Assembly: GCA_964414755.1 (NCBI GenBank)
Contig: CAYPXH010000025.1
Span: 1 to 21,463 of the forward strand
Length of the DNA: 21,463 nt
From: JAEUKQ01 sp964414755
Lineage (GTDB): Bacteria; Pseudomonadota; Alphaproteobacteria; JAEUKQ01
Reading direction: 5' to 3'
Positions within the stretch are counted from its first letter, which is position 1; each line of letters starts with the position of its first letter. Positions 15,298-21,463 of the stretch are shown one piece after another. The notes below the pieces were generated by a model. The model searched no databases, was not told the origin of the DNA, and saw only the letters and a list, made by a program, of their open reading frames with translations. The position numbers and the translations under genes are program-made.

Positions 15298-16156
15298 GTT
15301 GACCTTGAATATCTTGGATTAGGCCTTTTGGCCGCAACAGCATCAGTACTAATAATAAGCCGTATATAATAATGGATGCTAAGGGATAGGAAAAAATAAA
15401 TGCAAGCAATACATCCAAAAAACCAAGCAGAAAAGCACCAAAAATTAAGCCAGATAGACGCCCCCATCCACCAATAATGGTTAATATGTATGTTTTAAGT
15501 AGCAGATCATTACCCTGATCGGCAGATAAATAATATTGTTGGCTCAGGAATAGTCCAGCGGTGGCTATTAAACATCCAGCAATTAAAAAGCAAATGATGG
15601 TTGTTGTTTCAAGCTTTATGCCATATATGGCTGCAAGCAATGGATTTTGTACACTCGCCTGAAGACGTAGGCCAGTTTTGGTAAAATGAAGAAAACCAAA
15701 TAACACAAGAACAGTAAAAGTAGTTATTGGGGCAAGCCATAATAACAGCTTGGGAGTCACGATATTCCACAATTCAAAATATGGATCGGTAAATAACCGA
15801 AGCTGTACCGGGGCTGATCCCAAAAAAAGTACTAATAAATTTTGAATAATTAATCCAAGTCCAATGCTGCTTAGGAAAATGGTCTCTATCGGTCTATTTC
15901 GTAATGGCCAGTAAAAAATAAATGATAAAACGACCAAAACAATACCCATTCCCAGAATAACTACGGGTACGAATAGTAGTGTTAGTGATTTATTGATAGG
16001 CAACAACCACGCGTTTATCAAACCACTGGCCAACAACAATTCACCATAAGCAAAATTAATACTACGAGCGGCGTTCAGCAAAAAAACAAAGCCCAGCGCA
16101 GCTAACACATAGATACATCCAAGGGTTACGATATTAAAAAAAAGCCCGGTTACCAT
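15290..16156 (-). CDS. livH: LivH-like branched-chain amino acid-type ABC permease
   Basis: Inner-membrane permease (288 residues) of a HAAT-type importer. The opening GLFFNIVTLGCIYVLAALGF and INFAYGELLLASG (33-45) match the LivH pattern, in which INFAHGE is usual. The cytoplasmic coupling segment TKTGLRLQASVQNPLLAAIYGI lies in the second half, and GGWGRLSGLIFGAFLLG near the C-terminus matches the GGxGxxxGAxxG region of LivH. About eight membrane segments are seen. It starts 21 bases after the binding-protein gene without a clear ribosome binding site and ends overlapping the LivM-LivG start by 8 bases. Confidence 0.92.
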   Translation of the reverse strand: MVTGLFFNIVTLGCIYVLAALGFVFLLNAARSINFAYGELLLASGLINAWLLPINKSLTLLFVPVVILGMGIVLVVLSFIFYWPLRNRPIETIFLSSIGLGLIIQNLLVLFLGSAPVQLRLFTDPYFELWNIVTPKLLLWLAPITTFTVLVLFGFLHFTKTGLRLQASVQNPLLAAIYGIKLETTTIICFLIAGCLIATAGLFLSQQYYLSADQGNDLLLKTYILTIIGGWGRLSGLIFGAFLLGFLDVLLAFIFSYPLASIIIYGLLLVLMLLRPKGLIQDIQGQRV

Positions 16157-16177
16157 TTTTATGTTACAATATTGTTA

Positions 16178-17404
16178 TTAAGGATTATACCGTTCTACAA
16201 TTTCTGATTGGTGGTTATAACCGTTATAGCAGATAATAATTGCTGAATGTGCCATATTTCCTTTGGCATCTGCCTGATAACGCATCGCTAATCCATTAAA
16301 TGGTTGCTGTGATAACCCCAATCTTAGCTGGTTGCGTAATGCGGCTATCGTCATCAGTGCCTGATCAGGGTGATTTTCTACTGCACGCGCAATTTCCTGC
16401 ATCAACATGTTCATTGCATCATATTGCGCTACTGCAAAGGCATCAGGTTCTTTGCCAAAACGTTGCTGATAATCTGTAACGAAAGCGCGCATGTTTGGGT
16501 TAGAATCGACAACAGGTGCAGCACTGGTCTCGGCGCAAACATTCTTCAATTCTGCTGAAGATAAAAGCTTTGCTGTGCTTGGTTGGTGCATAGCAGATCC
16601 AGCAATAATTGGTAATTCAATATTTAACTGACGTGCTTGTTGGATTAGTAGCGCTGTCGAAGGGGCATGCAATTGCAAAAGGAAACCATCAGGATTTTTT
16701 TGCATAACCCTTAGTAAAATTGGTGCCAGATCACGAATATTTGGATCAATTGATATTGCTTCGACGGGATCAATTTCAAGATCAGCAAGGTATTGCCGCA
16801 AATATTGCAATCCACTTTGACCATAGGCGGTTGTTTGGTAAAAAATGATTGGACGCTGAATTTTTCTATAGTTAGTGGCATAAAGGGTTTGGGCTTTTTT
16901 TACAACCGAGTCATTTGGAAAGAAGCGGAATAACCATGTATTACCCTGTTCGGTTAAGCTTGATGTTCCAGATATGGTTGTTAAAGGAATCTCTGATTTT
17001 TGTGCTAGGGGTAATAAGGCAAGCATTTGCGTGCCAAGAATTGGCCCGCTAATCGCAACAAGATTGTCGCGACGCAGCAACCTGTTAAAAGCCAAGGTAG
17101 CACCTTCTGGTGTTGTTCCTGTATCAAAAATCTCGTATTCAATGCTAATATTGGCTTGCCTTAGAACAGCAGGTGGGTTTTCCAATGCCAATAAAGCCCC
17201 ATTACGCTGGCTCTCTCCTTCCAAAGCCAGAAAACCAGTTAGCGGTACTAAAATACCTATATACAAGTTTTTTTTGGGTTGATCAGCCTGAATAATGGTG
17301 GGTGATCCAAAAACCAGGGTCAAGGATACTAACGCAGACAAAAACAATCTTGAAAAATTTACAACATACCTGCCCATAATCATAAAAATCAATTTTCTGA
17401 ACAT
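16178..17404 (-). CDS. periplasmic substrate-binding protein of a Liv/HAAT-type importer
   Basis: Periplasmic receptor (about 408 residues) of the type I amino-acid-binding family (Peripla_BP_6, LivJ-like). It opens with a signal peptide: basic residues, then FLSALVSLTLVFG, with probable cleavage near IIQA. The mature protein begins with YIGILVPLTGFLALEGE, the usual LivJ-type opening, and contains AISGPILGTQMLALLPLAQ and a TTISGTSS ligand-region pattern. The ligand cannot be named; it does not look like the urea receptor UrtA. Start ATG 17404 has AAGGG nine bases ahead; ATG 17377 is the alternative, and the open frame further up starts only with TTG. It leads the importer operon. Confidence 0.9.
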   Translation of the reverse strand: MFRKLIFMIMGRYVVNFSRLFLSALVSLTLVFGSPTIIQADQPKKNLYIGILVPLTGFLALEGESQRNGALLALENPPAVLRQANISIEYEIFDTGTTPEGATLAFNRLLRRDNLVAISGPILGTQMLALLPLAQKSEIPLTTISGTSSLTEQGNTWLFRFFPNDSVVKKAQTLYATNYRKIQRPIIFYQTTAYGQSGLQYLRQYLADLEIDPVEAISIDPNIRDLAPILLRVMQKNPDGFLLQLHAPSTALLIQQARQLNIELPIIAGSAMHQPSTAKLLSSAELKNVCAETSAAPVVDSNPNMRAFVTDYQQRFGKEPDAFAVAQYDAMNMLMQEIARAVENHPDQALMTIAALRNQLRLGLSQQPFNGLAMRYQADAKGNMAHSAIIICYNGYNHQSEIVERYNP

Positions 17405-17462
17405 TGCGTTAAACCCTTGTAAGATATTTTTATATTTCTTAGCTATCTCACTTATGCTCAAT

Positions 17463-17480
17463 AACAGCTTAAAAGCTGTT
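17463..17480. promoter_or_regulatory. perfect inverted repeat in the divergent control region
   Basis: AACAGCTT and AAGCTGTT form a perfect 8-base inverted repeat with a 2-base centre. It lies between the importer operon (minus) and the patatin gene (plus), about 60 bases ahead of the binding-protein start. No T-run follows on either side, so an operator is a better guess than a terminator. Confidence 0.4.
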
Positions 17481-17636
17481 CACAAGGCATATATTTGAAC
17501 TTGTATGGTACCTTATTTAAAAAGAATAGTTTATTATTTCCATTAAATATAGTAATATGTCGGACGGTTAAAATGATTAAAGAAAAAACTGTTTTAAAAA
17601 ATTGATTAGAACAACTGAATACGAGCTTAAAAATTT

Positions 17637-18779
17637 ATGTCAATAGATGCGTTGCTTCACAAAACATTTCGGGATTCGGAGACCATGTCGCGTTCGACAA
17701 CTTGGCCGTTAATGGCCGGATCATCAAATGCAAGCACTTTACAAGCCCCAGCTGAAAAAAGGCCTGTTCGAATATTATCAATCGATGGCGGCGGCATTCG
17801 TGGTATTATTCCAGCCTTAATATTGGCCGAAATTGAGCAACGTACGGGCAAGCCTATTTCACAGCTTTTTGACCTGATCGCCGGTACATCAACAGGTGCT
17901 ATTGTTGCTATGGGTCTTTGTTTGCCAAATGCTGAAAAAAAGAATAGATACAAAGCCAAAGATATTATCCAGTTTTATGAAGCAGATGGAAAAAGGGTTT
18001 TTTCCCGAACAATTTGGAAAAAAATCCGGGCAGTTGGCAATCTTGCCGAAGGTAAATATTCGGCTGCAGGTCTTGAAAGTGTTTTAGAAGAATATTTTGG
18101 GCCTGCGAAAATTAGTGATACGTTAACAGATGTCATGATTGCTTCTTATGAAATTGAACGGCGATTGCCCTTGTTCTTCAAAAGCAGTCTAGCCCGGCAA
18201 AACCCGCAATATGATTTCGCGGCCAAGCACGTTATTCGTGCTGCTACCGCTGCACCAACATATTTTGAACCAGCTTTGTTGCAGGTTGATGGCCCTGGTG
18301 ATTATTATGCCCTTATCGATGGTGGAGTGTTTGCCAATAATCCTGCTATGTGTGCCTATATAGAGGCGAAACAACGTTATCCAGAAAACGAAAGTTTTTT
18401 GATGTTATCATTGGGAACTGGCGAGCTTACACGCAGATTACCCTATGACAAAGCGAAAGATTGGGGTGCTGCGCATTGGGGGCAGCAGGTATTTACCCTG
18501 ATGTGCGATGGTAGCAGTGACATGGTTGATCATCAGCTGGGCATTTTATTGCAACCGCAAACCAATGGACGTCGTCAGTATTATCGGTTCCAGGCCAGGC
18601 TGGATAATAATGAAGACCTTGATGATGCCAGCCCCGAAAATATTCGGGAATTGAAATTGTTGGCCGAGCATGTTATCCAATCCAACCGTTCAGCCATAAG
18701 GCATTTGTGCCAGCAATTGCTTGACTTTGCGAATCCAGCACCAGTAACAGAGATGTCAGAAACGGTTTCGTCATCATAG
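17637..18779 (+). CDS. patatin-like phospholipase
   Basis: Predicted lipid acyl hydrolase of the patatin family (380 residues) with a Ser-Asp catalytic dyad. The oxyanion motif is DGGGIRG at 50-56. The nucleophile Ser85 lies in GTSTG at 83-87. The catalytic Asp228 lies in DGG at 228-230, followed by VFANNPA. ATAAPTYFEP (203-212) is also typical. The domain covers about 44-240; the C-terminal 140 residues are mainly helical. There is no signal peptide, so it is probably cytoplasmic or delivered by another route. The start is uncertain: ATG 17637 has no good ribosome binding site, and ATG 17685 has GGAG only three bases ahead. Neighbours do not fix its role: no cyclic-nucleotide synthase for a CBASS system, and no secretion gene. 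Confidence 0.93.
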   Translation: MSIDALLHKTFRDSETMSRSTTWPLMAGSSNASTLQAPAEKRPVRILSIDGGGIRGIIPALILAEIEQRTGKPISQLFDLIAGTSTGAIVAMGLCLPNAEKKNRYKAKDIIQFYEADGKRVFSRTIWKKIRAVGNLAEGKYSAAGLESVLEEYFGPAKISDTLTDVMIASYEIERRLPLFFKSSLARQNPQYDFAAKHVIRAATAAPTYFEPALLQVDGPGDYYALIDGGVFANNPAMCAYIEAKQRYPENESFLMLSLGTGELTRRLPYDKAKDWGAAHWGQQVFTLMCDGSSDMVDHQLGILLQPQTNGRRQYYRFQARLDNNEDLDDASPENIRELKLLAEHVIQSNRSAIRHLCQQLLDFANPAPVTEMSETVSSS

Positions 18780-18816
18780 CTTTTTCCCATTTTTTATAGA
18801 AGAAAAACGGTGGCTT

Positions 18817-19218
18817 CTAACTATCAAGATAGCGGTAAGTTCCATCGCCTTTAGCTAAAAGCTTGTTTTCTTCAGATAAAATTTGTGCTGTGCTAAAATA
18901 AACCCTACGTCCTCCACCTAATTGCTGACCAGTAATTTTTAAAATTCCTTGGGAAGGGGATTGATAGATAAAATGGGTTGTCAACGAAATGGTAACCGCT
19001 CGACGCCGTTCTGTCTTTGCCTGCTGCTGATGATCATGGAAAAGCCCAGCTAAACCACCTGCAATATCCAATAGAGAACATAAAACACCACCGTGCATAA
19101 TACCAAGTGTATTTAAGTGATCGGGCCTTATAGATAAGGTAAGTTCAACAGAAACCGGATCCCATCTTGTAATTTGGTGCCCAAGCCACTCATTGTAATT
19201 TTGATTGTGGGGTATCAT
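18817..19218 (-). CDS. PaaI-like hotdog-fold acyl-CoA thioesterase
   Basis: Small cytoplasmic thioesterase (133 residues, the usual single hotdog domain). The core pattern is LNTLGIMHGGVLCSLLDIAGG (35-55), with His42-Gly-Gly and Asp51 in the positions used by PaaI/YdiI enzymes. It should hydrolyse an acyl- or aryl-CoA; the substrate cannot be told. GGTGA lies about seven bases ahead of the ATG. It is downstream of lptG in the same direction with only 23 bases between, so it may ride on the lptF-lptG transcript. It is convergent with the patatin gene. Confidence 0.88.
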   Translation of the reverse strand: MIPHNQNYNEWLGHQITRWDPVSVELTLSIRPDHLNTLGIMHGGVLCSLLDIAGGLAGLFHDHQQQAKTERRRAVTISLTTHFIYQSPSQGILKITGQQLGGGRRVYFSTAQILSEENKLLAKGDGTYRYLDS

Positions 19219-19241
19219 ATTTTATCACCAATCTGTTTTGA

Positions 19242-20354
19242 TTATTCATCACTTCTTATTAAACCCCAAAAACCGACAGTAGTAAAGATTAGCAAAGGGC
19301 CAATGGCGGCTAACAAGGGCTGTAAAATACCGGTTTGTCCAAAAGTTAGTAAAATACCATCAAGCACAAAATATAAGAATCCAAGACCTATACTAATTAA
19401 TATATTATGACTTAAGGTTGTCCTGCGCGGGATTAATTGGGCACTGGGACTTGCCAGTAAAATCATAATTAAACATGATAAGGGCGCAAAAATGCGCCGG
19501 TAAAACCAACTTTCATAATAATATTTTGAATTTGCACCAACGAAATCCGGTTTGCTAAAATTATATAATTGCAATAACCCCAAATATTCAGCTCCTAATG
19601 ATGATTGAACAATATAGTCTGGCTTTAGAGAGGTTTTCCATGAACGATCGACAAAATTTTCGACGGATGGTGAAAAGCTACCCAAATTAGTTTGGGATAT
19701 CTGAACAACCTGTCCTTGCTGTAAAGTCCAACCATTATTTAGCCATTCAGCCTTTTGGGCGGTTATTTGCTGCGTAATGATATTATTTTGATCGCGGATA
19801 AAAATGCGCACACCATCAAGAATTTTTCCGTCATATCTAACAGAATCTATTGCAATAAAATCGTTACCTTCTTTTAACCATAGACTGTGTGCTGTTTTGG
19901 ATATAGGGGTTTGTTGTTTTTGAGGGGCTGTTCCGGTTGATTGCTGTTCCCAATTTTGTAGCTTAACCATTGTATATGGAATCAGCCATTCGCTGGTTGT
20001 AAAAAACAGAAGACACATTGACAGACCGGCCGGCAATAAACAAAACAAAAAACGGTAAAAGGGTATCCCAATAGCTTTTATAGCAAGAATTTCTTGCGTT
20101 TGCGACAAACGTGATAAAAAAAGCAAGCTAGCCAGCAAGATGGCAAAAGGCATTATCAGAAGTATAATACTTGGCAAGCGTAATAAAGCATATTCAATGG
20201 TTGCCCAAACAATATCATTTTGGGTTGACAGAATGTCGTCGATATTGTTTAGCAGATCCAATATCAGTAATAAACCTGATAGAAACAACAGTGTGATAAC
20301 AATATATTTCAGATGTTGATGAAACAGATGCCGTCCTAGTGTTTTTAGGGTCAT
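19242..20354 (-). CDS. lptG: LPS export ABC transporter permease LptG
   Basis: Inner-membrane permease of the LptB2FG machine that extracts lipopolysaccharide and passes it to the periplasmic bridge (370 residues). The layout is the family's: three N-terminal membrane segments (about 16-36, 57-80, 100-122), a periplasmic beta domain (about 130-275), and three C-terminal segments after RRIFAPLSCLIMILLA. The cytoplasmic segment SRLSQTQEILAIKAIGIP (81-98) is the coupling helix region that meets the ATPase. The start overlaps the lptF stop in an ATGA junction. LptF/LptG identity follows from the pair order and N-terminal pattern. Confidence 0.93.
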   Translation of the reverse strand: MTLKTLGRHLFHQHLKYIVITLLFLSGLLLILDLLNNIDDILSTQNDIVWATIEYALLRLPSIILLIMPFAILLASLLFLSRLSQTQEILAIKAIGIPFYRFLFCLLPAGLSMCLLFFTTSEWLIPYTMVKLQNWEQQSTGTAPQKQQTPISKTAHSLWLKEGNDFIAIDSVRYDGKILDGVRIFIRDQNNIITQQITAQKAEWLNNGWTLQQGQVVQISQTNLGSFSPSVENFVDRSWKTSLKPDYIVQSSLGAEYLGLLQLYNFSKPDFVGANSKYYYESWFYRRIFAPLSCLIMILLASPSAQLIPRRTTLSHNILISIGLGFLYFVLDGILLTFGQTGILQPLLAAIGPLLIFTTVGFWGLIRSDE

Positions 20355-21463
20355 GATTTGCCCTTGTTAGAACTTTTGTACCGGTTAAGAAATGGTGTGT
20401 GCGCCGATAACCATTCAACCACATTAAATCCTGGCCTTGTTGCGGTTAGATGAAATAAAAAATAGCCAATCGTACTGAAACATATAAAAGGCAGCCAAAG
20501 CGCGATTGCGGGTGATATCTCGCCATTACCTACTAAGCTGTGTCCCAGTTGTATCATTTGGTGGTAGGTGATAATAACAATCAAACCCGCAGCAATTCCC
20601 AAACCAGCCTGACGCCGCCGTGGTACAATCCCAAGCGCTATGGCCCAGAATGGAAGGGCAATAATGCTTAAATTACGTACGAGTTGCCCATGAATTTCTG
20701 CCGATATTTTATCTTCTGATAGAAGAGCAGGGGGATTTTTAGACAATTTGATAAGCTCAACAAACGTTAGTTCACGCTCGCCCCCTTCGATACCGCGATC
20801 ACGAAATTGCTTGTCTAGGGCGGAAAAATCGATAGGTAATCTGAATTCTTGAAAACTAGCGATGCTTGATTGACCGTTTTGGCGTTTTTCAAGCCTTAAT
20901 CCATTTTGTAAAATAATTACCAACTGGTCATCGATGTTTGCACGGATTATTTGCGCTTTTTCAGCCGCGATGGTTATTTCATTGCCATTTGGCGGTGTTT
21001 GCTGAATAAAAATGCCGGTAATTTCTTGTCCAACGCCCAAATCATCGTAAATTTTCCGGGTACCATCAATACTAATAACTGTATCAGGTAACCCAAAGAA
21101 AAAACTGCCGCGTTCTAGGGTTGCGTTCCAGGCTGTTTCGGTAATAAGGTGAACTAGGGCACGATAGGCATAACGTGTATGAGGTTGTAGATAGCCTGTT
21201 ATAAAAAAGGTTAAGAATGTTAAACCTGTCGCAACAACAAGTAGTGGTTTTAAAAGCTTAGTTAATCCAAAACCAAGGGATTGTGCTGCATCCCATTCGC
21301 TTGATTGACTTAATTTGATTACCGTAAAAATAATAGCAATAAAAAAAGCAATTGGAATGGCTATACCTAAATAATGGGGTATCAAATTACCCAACATCTG
21401 AACTACAATATGCAAGGGACCGGCCTTGGTTAGTACCATATCGACAAGGCGCAATAATCGCTC
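20351..21463 (-). CDS. lptF: LPS export ABC transporter permease LptF (N-terminus cut by window end)
   Basis: Partner permease of LptG, here missing its first few dozen residues, which lie beyond the window. The visible 370 residues begin in frame at the last base (ERLLRLVDMVLTKAGPL, the end of the first membrane segment in this family). They continue with LIPHYLGIAIPIAFFIAIIFT, the coupling region KLSQSSEWDAAQSLGF, a periplasmic beta domain, and C-terminal membrane segments after IHGQLVRNLSIIALPFWAIALGI. The true start is not in view, and a TTG at 21454 should not be taken as the start. It is tightly coupled to lptG (four-base overlap). Confidence 0.92.
   Translation of the reverse strand, partial: ERLLRLVDMVLTKAGPLHIVVQMLGNLIPHYLGIAIPIAFFIAIIFTVIKLSQSSEWDAAQSLGFGLTKLLKPLLVVATGLTFLTFFITGYLQPHTRYAYRALVHLITETAWNATLERGSFFFGLPDTVISIDGTRKIYDDLGVGQEITGIFIQQTPPNGNEITIAAEKAQIIRANIDDQLVIILQNGLRLEKRQNGQSSIASFQEFRLPIDFSALDKQFRDRGIEGGERELTFVELIKLSKNPPALLSEDKISAEIHGQLVRNLSIIALPFWAIALGIVPRRRQAGLGIAAGLIVIITYHQMIQLGHSLVGNGEISPAIALWLPFICFSTIGYFLFHLTATRPGFNVVEWLSAHTPFLNRYKSSNKGKS

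Noticed and set aside
12852..17404. Urea transporter (UrtABCDE)
   Set aside because: A HupE/UreJ gene in the window made this worth testing, but the binding protein lacks the UrtA opening pattern, and a LivM-LivG fusion with a degenerate LivF does not fit the Urt layout.
17637..18779. CBASS-type (CapV) phospholipase defence operon
   Set aside because: There is no cyclic-nucleotide synthase or accessory gene on either side; the neighbours are a transporter and a thioesterase.

Overview
The window comes from an AT-rich Gram-negative bacterium, most likely an alphaproteobacterium. The evidence is an LptF/LptG lipopolysaccharide export pair, an MCE-type (Mla) phospholipid transporter followed directly by an ABC_trans_aux lipoprotein, a UDP-sugar dehydrogenase, and the run polyprenyl synthetase / TrmN6-like methyltransferase / S49 peptidase. 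From memory these resemble Acetobacteraceae or Rhodospirillales proteins, but placement below class is a guess. Most genes are chromosomal housekeeping genes. The one clearly accessory piece is a type II restriction-modification pair.

Layout, left to right. 131-2113 (+): a HupE/UreJ-type metal permease and a TviB-family nucleotide-sugar dehydrogenase, both without their usual partners nearby. 2177-2692 (-): apt. 2800-6216 (+): mlaE (with an N-terminal STAS domain), mlaF, mlaD and a PqiC-like lipoprotein, which together should form a lipid transporter between inner and outer membrane. 6497-8870 (-): a TdeIII-like restriction endonuclease overlapping its upstream SPPY-class DNA methyltransferase, which carries an N-terminal helix-turn-helix-like segment. 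8979-9055 (-): tRNA-Pro(CGG) with encoded CCA and a good promoter. 9142-10167 (-): polyprenyl diphosphate synthase, divergent from a TrmN6-like methyltransferase and an S49 peptidase (+, 10297-11983). 12080-12754 (-): pyrE. 12852-17404 (-): a branched-chain amino acid (Liv/HAAT)-type ABC importer transcribed as binding protein, LivH, a LivM-LivG fusion and a LivF-like ATPase. 17637-18779 (+): a patatin-like phospholipase. 18817-19218 (-): a PaaI-like hotdog thioesterase. 19242-21463 (-): lptG, and lptF cut by the window end.

The most unusual signal is in the Liv-type importer. The LivF-like subunit has lost its Walker A lysine and P-loop but keeps a perfect LSGGQ signature. The LivG half of the fusion keeps Walker A and B but has a damaged signature (ITVSQ). 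In a head-to-tail heterodimer these changes leave exactly one good ATP site and gather all the damage in the other. This resembles the one-dead-site design of asymmetric ABC exporters, and I do not know it as usual in amino-acid importers.

No insertion sequence, CRISPR array, prophage or rRNA was seen. No gene-free stretch exceeds 300 bases; the longest (6217-6496, about 280 bases) is AT-rich and holds only a weak, widely spaced inverted repeat.
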